From contig WAOZ01000121.1 of the NCBI GenBank assembly GCA_015520975.1, positions 1-19,142 on the forward strand: a DNA stretch of 19,142 bases. Reading direction: 5' to 3'. The position numbers and the translations under genes are program-made. Below the pieces are notes generated by a model. That model searched no databases. It was not told where the DNA came from and saw only the letters and a list, made by a program, of their open reading frames with translations. Positions within the stretch are counted from its first letter, which is position 1; each line of letters begins with the position of its first letter. Of this stretch, positions 13,807 to 19,142 are shown in pieces. This DNA is from DHVE2 group archaeon. Its GTDB lineage: Archaea; Thermoplasmatota; Thermoplasmata; Thermoplasmatales; Aciduliprofundaceae.

Positions 13807-14652
13807 ATGGCGGAGGTACCTCAGTATAAAATTAGGGAACTTAGACTAAAAGCAAACGATATAAGAAGATGGGTTATAGAGATGACCTGGCGCGCAAAAT
13901 CGGGACATCCCGGAGGCTCTCTCAGCGCCGCGGAAATCCTCTCTGTGCTGTATTTTCACGAGCTCAGAATAGACCCCAAAAATCCGGACTGGCCCGATAG
14001 AGATAGATTCGTTTTAAGCAAGGGACACGCATCTCCAGCGTATTACGCCGCACTGGCGATGAGAGGCTTTTTCCCCGAAGATGAGTTGCTAAATTTCAGA
14101 AAACTCGGGTCGTTTCTGCAGGGGCACCCTTCACTGATAGTCCCGGGAGTGGATATGTGCACGGGTTCACTGGGCCAGGGACTCAGCGCTGCGGTTGGTA
14201 TGGCCATCGCGGCAAAGATGGATAACCGGGATTACAGAGTATACGCGCTTTTAGGAGACGGAGAGATTCAGGAAGGAGCAGTATGGGAAGCGGCCATGTG
14301 CGCCTCAACGCACTCGCTAAACAATTTAATAGCCATCGTGGACAGGAATATGATACAGTTAGATGATTTCACAGACAGGATGGTTAAGCTTGACCCGCTC
14401 GAAGAAAAATGGCACTCATTCGGATGGAATGTTTTTTCAATAAACGGCCACGATGTGCGGCAGATAATCTACGCGCTTGAAGAAGCAAAAAAGAGCGATA
14501 ACAAACCTTCCGTTGTTATAGCGCATACCGTTAAGGGTAAGGGTGTTAGTTATATGGAAAACAGTCCCAAGTACCACGGTAAGCCGCCGCAGAATGAAGA
14601 AGAATATAAAACCGCAATTAGGGAGCTGGAAGAGGCGAGGCGAGGAATATGA
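13807..14652 (+). CDS. Transketolase, N-terminal subunit
   Basis: The thiamine-diphosphate-binding half of transketolase, 281 residues. Motifs: AKSGHPGGSLSAAEIL (30-45), RDRFVLSKGHASPAYYA, GSLGQGLSAAVGMA, and the ThDP/metal signature GDGEIQEG...VDRN. Together with the next gene it moves two-carbon units between sugar phosphates. In archaea without the oxidative branch this makes pentoses and erythrose-4-phosphate. Splitting into two genes is common in archaea and some bacteria. The frame opens at a GTG at 13783, but the ATG at 13807 fits both the family start and the TATA spacing. Its stop overlaps the start of the C-terminal subunit (ATGA). Confidence 0.96.
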   Translation: MAEVPQYKIRELRLKANDIRRWVIEMTWRAKSGHPGGSLSAAEILSVLYFHELRIDPKNPDWPDRDRFVLSKGHASPAYYAALAMRGFFPEDELLNFRKLGSFLQGHPSLIVPGVDMCTGSLGQGLSAAVGMAIAAKMDNRDYRVYALLGDGEIQEGAVWEAAMCASTHSLNNLIAIVDRNMIQLDDFTDRMVKLDPLEEKWHSFGWNVFSINGHDVRQIIYALEEAKKSDNKPSVVIAHTVKGKGVSYMENSPKYHGKPPQNEEEYKTAIRELEEARRGI

Positions 14653-15593
14653 ACTGGGAATATGAATCACCTCGAAAAGCGTACGGAGAGACTTTAGTTG
14701 AGCTGGGCAGAGAGATGGATAATCTCGTGGTGATGGATGCAGATTTAAGCACATCAACAAAAACTGCAATGTTTGGAAATGCATTCCCTGATAGGTTCAT
14801 AAATGTGGGCTTGCAGGAGCAGAACATGATGGGCATAGCTGCCGGCCTTGCCACAACCGGGAAAGTTGTGTTCGTCTCATCGTTTGCCGTTTTCGCCACG
14901 GGACGCGCGTACGACCAGATTCGTCAGAGCATTGCGTATCCTAAATTGAATGTCAAAATCGTTGCCACTCACGGCGGTGTAACCGTTGGCGAGGATGGCG
15001 CATCGCATCAGATGATCGAAGATGTTGGTCTTATGTGCGGGTTGCCTAACATGAGAGTTATAGTGCCAGTTGATTCAAATGAGGTGCGGAGAGTTATAAA
15101 ATTCGTCGCTTCAGAAAATGGGCCGTTTTATGTGAGGTTGACAAGAACAGCGCTTCCGAACCTGACCGAAAATGATGATTCTTTTCATTTTGGCAAAGCT
15201 ACAATTATGCGGGATGGTAGCGATATAACAATCATAGCGATGGGCATCGAGGTGTCGTATTCACTTATGGCTGCGGAGATGCTTTCGAAAGAGGGAATAG
15301 ATGCGAGAGTCATAAATATGAGTACCATAAAACCAATAGATAAAGACGCCATAGTAAAAGCTGCACGGGAGACGGGAAGGATTCTGACTGTGGAAGATCA
15401 TAATATCTACAACGGACTGGGCTCTCGCGTTGCGGAGGTACTGGTTGAAAACTATCCGGTTCCAATGAGAAGGCACGGGATGAAAGATGTCTTCGGCGTA
15501 AGTGGAAAATGGAATGCGCTTCTTGAGCATTACGGACTGGATGCAAAGGGTATTGCCAACGAAGTGCGCAATTTGATGGAGGTGAAAATATGA
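14649..15593 (+). CDS. Transketolase, C-terminal subunit
   Basis: The pyrimidine-binding and C-terminal halves of transketolase, 314 residues. The catalytic Glu that activates the thiamine is Glu57 in VGLQEQNM; THGGVTVGEDGASHQMIEDVG is the donor-site block, and RLTRTALP closes the pyrimidine domain. The C-terminal domain (about 185-314) has the usual ITIIAMGIEVSYSLMAAEML and TVEDHNIYNGLGS. It forms the active enzyme with the product of the gene just before, joined by a 4-base overlap, and overlaps transaldolase in the same way, so the three are made in step. Confidence 0.96.
   Translation: MNWEYESPRKAYGETLVELGREMDNLVVMDADLSTSTKTAMFGNAFPDRFINVGLQEQNMMGIAAGLATTGKVVFVSSFAVFATGRAYDQIRQSIAYPKLNVKIVATHGGVTVGEDGASHQMIEDVGLMCGLPNMRVIVPVDSNEVRRVIKFVASENGPFYVRLTRTALPNLTENDDSFHFGKATIMRDGSDITIIAMGIEVSYSLMAAEMLSKEGIDARVINMSTIKPIDKDAIVKAARETGRILTVEDHNIYNGLGSRVAEVLVENYPVPMRRHGMKDVFGVSGKWNALLEHYGLDAKGIANEVRNLMEVKI
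15578..15585 (+). promoter_or_regulatory. Ribosome binding site for transaldolase
   Basis: GGAGGTGA, four bases before the ATG at 15590 and inside the end of the transketolase C gene. A strong site in the middle of an operon. Confidence 0.75.
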
Positions 15594-16393
15594 AGATATT
15601 TGTGGATACTGCAAAATTGAGCGAAATCAGAGAAGCGATATCGTGGGGTATAGTGGATGGCGTTACCACAAATCCGTCGCTGGTGAAAAAGGCTATAGGA
15701 GAGGAAAAGGAAGATACGAAACTCGAGGACTACATAGCAGAGATATTAAAAGTTGCTGGCAAAACCAGACCCGTGAGCCTAGAAGTTATGGGCCTCACAG
15801 CCGAAGAAATGGTTCGCGAAGCGGAGATACTTTACGAAAAATTCAACGATATCGCAAATAATGTGGTAATAAAGGTTCCCATAAACACATATAAGGGATA
15901 CTACGAAGGATTGAAGACCATAAAAACCCTGAGCGAGGAGGGGATACCCGTAAACTGCACACTTATAATGACTCCGGAGCAGGCGCTGCTTGCAGCCAAA
16001 GCTGGGGCGAGATATGTCAGTCCATTCGCCGGAAGAATAGATGATTATTTACGGGAAGAAAAATTGAATATGAAAAAGGGTGTCGATTTCAAAAAACACG
16101 ATTACTATCCTTGGGATGGAAAAGGTGTGGACGATAACGGAATAAAGAGCGGTTCGGATCTTGTAGAAAAGACAGTCATAATCCTAGAAAATTACGGATA
16201 CGATACGGAAGTTATCGCCTCAAGCATCAGAAATCCGAGACAGGTCAGGGAAGTGGCACTCATCGGCGCGCATATAGCCACCATTCCGTTCAGCGTTCTG
16301 GAAAAAATGCTTCTGCATCCGAAAACCAAGGAAGGCATTGAAAAATTCAGCGAAGACGCTGCTGAGTCTGGATACGAGAGACTGTTCTCCTAA
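15590..16393 (+). CDS. tal: Transaldolase, TalC/MipB type with an insertion
   Basis: A class I aldolase barrel, 267 residues. Asp6 (FVDTA), Asn28 (TTNPS), Glu65 (VSLEV), the Schiff-base Lys95 (VIKVP) and NCTLI (122-126) are in place. Glu65 is the transaldolase residue; fructose-6-phosphate aldolases of the same fold have Gln there, so I call transaldolase. It moves dihydroxyacetone units and completes the pentose phosphate module with the two transketolase genes, with which it overlaps. The usual length is about 215-225 residues; the extra residues lie mainly at about 153-187, after SPFAGRIDD, in a Lys/Asp/Tyr-rich segment, with smaller additions near 37-46 and 99-106. Its stop overlaps the convergent glycosyltransferase gene by 4 bases. 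Confidence 0.92.
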   Translation: MKIFVDTAKLSEIREAISWGIVDGVTTNPSLVKKAIGEEKEDTKLEDYIAEILKVAGKTRPVSLEVMGLTAEEMVREAEILYEKFNDIANNVVIKVPINTYKGYYEGLKTIKTLSEEGIPVNCTLIMTPEQALLAAKAGARYVSPFAGRIDDYLREEKLNMKKGVDFKKHDYYPWDGKGVDDNGIKSGSDLVEKTVIILENYGYDTEVIASSIRNPRQVREVALIGAHIATIPFSVLEKMLLHPKTKEGIEKFSEDAAESGYERLFS

Positions 16394-17535
16394 CCCATCA
16401 ATTTTTTGTATATTGGGATTATGTAATCCTCAACTATTCTGTCCCATGTAAAGTTCTTCGCATAATCGAGTATTTTATCTCTGTCCCAGTTCTTGTTTAT
16501 TGCGATCTCCATTTTTTCAGCGAGTCCTTCTGGATCTCCGGGCTTGCATAAAAGCCCATAATCTTCAGATATCAGTATCTCAGGCACACCGCCAACAGAT
16601 GTGGCGACTAAAGGAGTGCCGCAGCCCAGCGCCTCAAACATTACCGTTGGATTACCTTCACTCAAACTTGGCAAAACGAAAAACTCCGCGGCGTTTATCC
16701 ATAATGGCACCTGCTCATCCGGAACAAAACCGAGCAGTTTTATCTTATCTTCCAGACCTAAAGAAGATATGTTGTTTTTTAGCGTTTCGTATAGAGGACC
16801 TTTACCTCCAATATAGAACACAATATCTTTCAAAGCATTTTTGGATAAAAGAGATACCGCTTTGATGAGTATCTCGTGACCTTTATAATCCCTCAGTGCC
16901 GCAAGATTGAACACTATTTTTTTATCTCTTAACTCCAGCATTTTCTTTGCTTTTTCACGAGGTATGGGATAAAATTTGCGAGGATTATAGCCATTTGGAA
17001 CCGCATATGTGGATGGATTTATTTTTTTCAGCAGCGAAGTGTCTATTTTATTAACTCTTATTATAGCATCCACATTTTTCCAGGTATTGATGTATCTGGA
17101 CTCGTCCGAATGATACTCGTTCAGAAACCAGTTTCTGTCCTCGTGCACCGTGAGAACGACAGGCACATCGTATTTGTTTTTGAGATACACCGACGCTTCT
17201 CCCTGGGGCCATGTAAAGTGCGAGTGGATCAGATGAAATTCTATGCTTTTTTTTCTAATGAGTTTATCTATAGCCTTGAAAAAGCGCTTGCCTAGAGTTT
17301 TTCTCGCAATCTCCAGCGGAGCGTGGAACAGTCTGGGAAAATAAATATGGATATTTCCGTATGAATAATCTTCAAGGTATTTCCTGGTTCCAATAATTTG
17401 AGGAGAAATTACGAATATTTTGTCAAAATAGTGTGCAAGAACATCCACCTGCTCTTTTACGAACATTCCGTAAGGATATTTCAGATCCTTATCGGGATAT
17501 GAGTGCGCAATAACCAGAAGGTTTTTATTTTTCAT
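16390..17535 (-). CDS. Glycosyltransferase, GT4-like (GT-B fold)
   Basis: A protein of 381 residues that transfers a nucleotide-activated sugar to a glycan or lipid acceptor. The N-terminal Rossmann half has YPYGMFVKEQ and HSHFTWPQG (typical GT4 acceptor-side motifs); the C-terminal half (about 190-360) has VFNLAALRDYKGHEILIKA, GKGPLYETL and LGFVPDEQVP. The donor-site block SEGNPTVMFEALGCGTPLVA contains the E-x7-E pattern. The sugar and linkage cannot be told. The frame opens at a TTG at 17562, but the ATG at 17535 with AGGAGGTG ahead of it is the better start. It overlaps the end of the AsnB-type gene by 11 bases, so the two are made together, probably for surface polysaccharide or protein glycosylation. 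Confidence 0.92.
   Translation of the reverse strand: MKNKNLLVIAHSYPDKDLKYPYGMFVKEQVDVLAHYFDKIFVISPQIIGTRKYLEDYSYGNIHIYFPRLFHAPLEIARKTLGKRFFKAIDKLIRKKSIEFHLIHSHFTWPQGEASVYLKNKYDVPVVLTVHEDRNWFLNEYHSDESRYINTWKNVDAIIRVNKIDTSLLKKINPSTYAVPNGYNPRKFYPIPREKAKKMLELRDKKIVFNLAALRDYKGHEILIKAVSLLSKNALKDIVFYIGGKGPLYETLKNNISSLGLEDKIKLLGFVPDEQVPLWINAAEFFVLPSLSEGNPTVMFEALGCGTPLVATSVGGVPEILISEDYGLLCKPGDPEGLAEKMEIAINKNWDRDKILDYAKNFTWDRIVEDYIIPIYKKLMG
16402..16407 (+). terminator. Candidate oligo-T terminator of the transketolase operon
   Basis: TTTTTT nine bases past the transaldolase stop, on the plus strand and inside the end of the convergent glycosyltransferase gene, where it is read as two Lys codons. Position and composition fit archaeal intrinsic termination; no hairpin is seen. 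Confidence 0.45.
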
Positions 17536-19142
17536 CAATCCACCTCCTGAGCCAGATCTCAAGAATAATCATTTTCCATATCTCCCTGCCGTAATTACCT
17601 TTGGATTCTAGATGCTTTCTGAACATCTTTTCTACTTTTCTGTGATCCCAGTACGGGCGGGATTTGAAAGATTTGGAGGATATTATTTTTTCCACCACTT
17701 TCTTTCCGATTTCCGTTCTGAGTAGGTCATCATCGGGTGTGGCAAAAGCAACCTTATCTTTTCGCCATATGACCTCGGAGGGCACCAATCCATCAAATGC
17801 TTCTCTCAAAATCTTTTTTGTTATGCCCCGGGAGATTCGAGCCTCCGAAGGAAGTGATAGCACATATTCCACAACCTCATGATCGCAGAACGGCACACGG
17901 GATTCTATACTCCAGCGCATAGCGTTCTTATCCTCAAATCTCAGAAGGCGTGGCAGTGAAGAATAAGTCTCCGCGATAACCGCAACATCCCGCACCGTTC
18001 TTGTTTTCCAGATTATCCTTTTGGTATCTCTGTTTCTGTATCTCTTCACAAACTCCTTTTTCAGGTGTCTGAACCTGCGGGCCCACAGGAGCTTTGACAC
18101 ACGCACAGGTAAAAGTATCAGAAGCATGTTCATAACGGGCATCAGATTACCATGGAGTTTCTTGTAACTTTTTATCTCATCGATCAAATCCCTGAATTTC
18201 ATTTTCATAAGTTTTTCCGCAAACAAATATCCGAAAAACCAGTGATAACCTGCGAGTATTTCATCACTGCCCTGCCCGTCTAGCAGCACCTTCATATCAT
18301 TTTCCTTAGCAAGGCGCATAACCCTGTACTGCCCATAAATGCTCAGTGTTGGAAACGGCTCTTCCTGGGTATCAATGAGGTCTTCGAGGTCATGCAAAAG
18401 CTCTTCAAAACCGAATGTGGTTGTGTAGCGACGCGATTTTGTATACTCTGAAATTATTTCCTGATACCTGCTTTCATCTATTTTCTGGCCCGGAAAAACG
18501 AGCGAAAACACCTTTATCTCGGATTCGGGATTTATTTTCCTCATACTGCACACTATAGTGGAACTGTCAAGTCCTCCGCTTAAACACGAGCCCACAGGAA
18601 CATCGGCGATCAATCTCCTTTCTACGGCTTTCAGCATAAGTTCGCGGAACTTTTTGGGATCCGGCATTACGGCCTTTATTTTGCTGTTAATGCTGTAATA
18701 TTCATTAATTTCAATCCTCTTTGAGCTAATTATGAATTTCAGATTGTGCCCCGGCAAAAGTCGTTTGATGCCTTCAAAAAATGTTTCCTCCGTATGGTCT
18801 ATAAGATTATAATAGAGATAATCAAATATCACCCTGTCATTGGGTCTTCGAGGGATATTGTGCTGAAATAGTGCTTTTATCTCAGAACTGAATATAAATC
18901 TCTCCCCATCATAATGATAGTAAAGAGGCTTGATTCCAAACCGGTCACGGCTCAGAAAAAGTATCCCATTATCCGCATCATATATTGCGAAGGCCCACAT
19001 CCCGTTGAACCTTTCCACACATTTTTCGCCCCATTCCATATACGCAGCCAGGACTACCTCGGTATCCGTGCTGGACCTGAACGAATAACCCCTGGATTCC
19101 AGTTCTTTTCTCAATTCCATAAAATTGTATATTTCACCGTTA
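17525..19142 (-). CDS. asnB: Asparagine synthase (glutamine-hydrolysing), 5' end outside window
   Basis: Partial: the frame stays open to the right edge with NGEIYNF before the first visible Met (19120), as in full AsnB proteins. Roughly 75-80 N-terminal residues, including the catalytic Cys2 of the glutaminase domain, are therefore missing. Visible are the rest of the class II glutaminase domain (SSTDTEVVL, RDRFGIKPLYY, FSSEIKAL) and the synthetase domain with the ATP pyrophosphate loop SGGLDSS and LLDGQGSDEILAGY. AsnB makes asparagine from aspartate, glutamine and ATP; members next to glycosyltransferases often amidate sugar carboxyls or act in surface-glycan loci instead. The 11-base overlap with a GT4 gene supports that second reading, but the sequence alone does not decide it. 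Confidence 0.93.
   Translation of the reverse strand, partial: NGEIYNFMELRKELESRGYSFRSSTDTEVVLAAYMEWGEKCVERFNGMWAFAIYDADNGILFLSRDRFGIKPLYYHYDGERFIFSSEIKALFQHNIPRRPNDRVIFDYLYYNLIDHTEETFFEGIKRLLPGHNLKFIISSKRIEINEYYSINSKIKAVMPDPKKFRELMLKAVERRLIADVPVGSCLSGGLDSSTIVCSMRKINPESEIKVFSLVFPGQKIDESRYQEIISEYTKSRRYTTTFGFEELLHDLEDLIDTQEEPFPTLSIYGQYRVMRLAKENDMKVLLDGQGSDEILAGYHWFFGYLFAEKLMKMKFRDLIDEIKSYKKLHGNLMPVMNMLLILLPVRVSKLLWARRFRHLKKEFVKRYRNRDTKRIIWKTRTVRDVAVIAETYSSLPRLLRFEDKNAMRWSIESRVPFCDHEVVEYVLSLPSEARISRGITKKILREAFDGLVPSEVIWRKDKVAFATPDDDLLRTEIGKKVVEKIISSKSFKSRPYWDHRKVEKMFRKHLESKGNYGREIWKMIILEIWLRRWIDEK
17541..17548 (-). promoter_or_regulatory. Ribosome binding site for the glycosyltransferase
   Basis: AGGAGGTG on the minus strand, five bases before the ATG at 17535 and inside the end of the asnB-type coding sequence. 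It decides the start against the upstream TTG. Confidence 0.8.

Noticed and set aside
15590..16393. Reading transaldolase as fructose-6-phosphate aldolase
   Set aside because: Glu65 in VSLEV is the transaldolase residue, and the gene is joined to transketolase; the aldolases have Gln there.
16390..19142. AsnB/glycosyltransferase block as a transferred island
   Set aside because: No tRNA, integrase, direct repeat or obvious change in base composition by eye; the junction with transaldolase is a tight 4-base overlap as elsewhere in the window.
1..19142. CRISPR arrays, tRNA or rRNA genes, insertion sequences, defence systems
   Set aside because: Looked for regularly spaced repeats, cloverleaf or rRNA-like stretches and transposase motifs; found none. 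Almost all of the window is accounted for by coding genes.

Overview
The window comes from an archaeon, most likely a member of the Thermoplasmata. The archaeal evidence is direct: an acidic stalk protein P1 (L12) next to the tail of P0 (L10), S6e coupled to initiation factor aIF2 gamma, Mre11-Rad50, TATA-type promoters about 25-30 bases ahead of start codons with little or no leader, and a split transketolase followed by a TalC-type transaldolase. Placement near Aciduliprofundum-like Thermoplasmata is a guess from overall gene character, not something I could test. Coding density is very high. The longest gene-free stretch is the 144-base divergent promoter region at 7532-7675, and no gap exceeds 300 bases.

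Layout. (1) 1-589, plus strand: end of ribosomal P0, P1/L12, and a 53-residue membrane protein. (2) 581-7531, minus strand, read right to left: mre11, rad50, a glycosylation-site-rich membrane protein, a 630-residue TPR protein and a PUA-domain protein of the MCT-1/Tma20 type. The last four are closely spaced, but two carry their own TATA-like boxes. (3) 7676-9297, plus: rps6e and the aIF2 gamma gene, overlapping at ATGA. (4) 9290-12788, minus: a deaminase of the MTA/SAH type, a DUF885 gene broken (or recoded) by one base near 10240, and a winged-helix protein. (5) 12873-13740, plus: two membrane or exported proteins of unknown role. (6) 13807-16393, plus: transketolase N half, transketolase C half and transaldolase, chained by two ATGA overlaps. 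Together these form the non-oxidative pentose phosphate module. (7) 16390-19142, minus: an AsnB-type amidotransferase/synthetase running off the window edge and a GT4 glycosyltransferase coupled to it, probably the edge of a surface-polysaccharide or glycoprotein locus.

Most genes are housekeeping. I see no CRISPR array, transposase, integrase, tRNA or rRNA, and no clear island. Points worth a second look are the one-base frameshift in the DUF885 gene with no homopolymer at the site; a perfect 9-base inverted repeat bracketing the mre11 promoter; a PCNA-binding-like tail and an Asn-to-Ser change in the metal motif of Mre11; a degenerate zinc knuckle in aIF2 gamma; a roughly 30-residue insertion in transaldolase; a membrane protein with five N-glycosylation sequons in 63 residues behind rad50; and three of three convergent gene pairs whose stop codons overlap.
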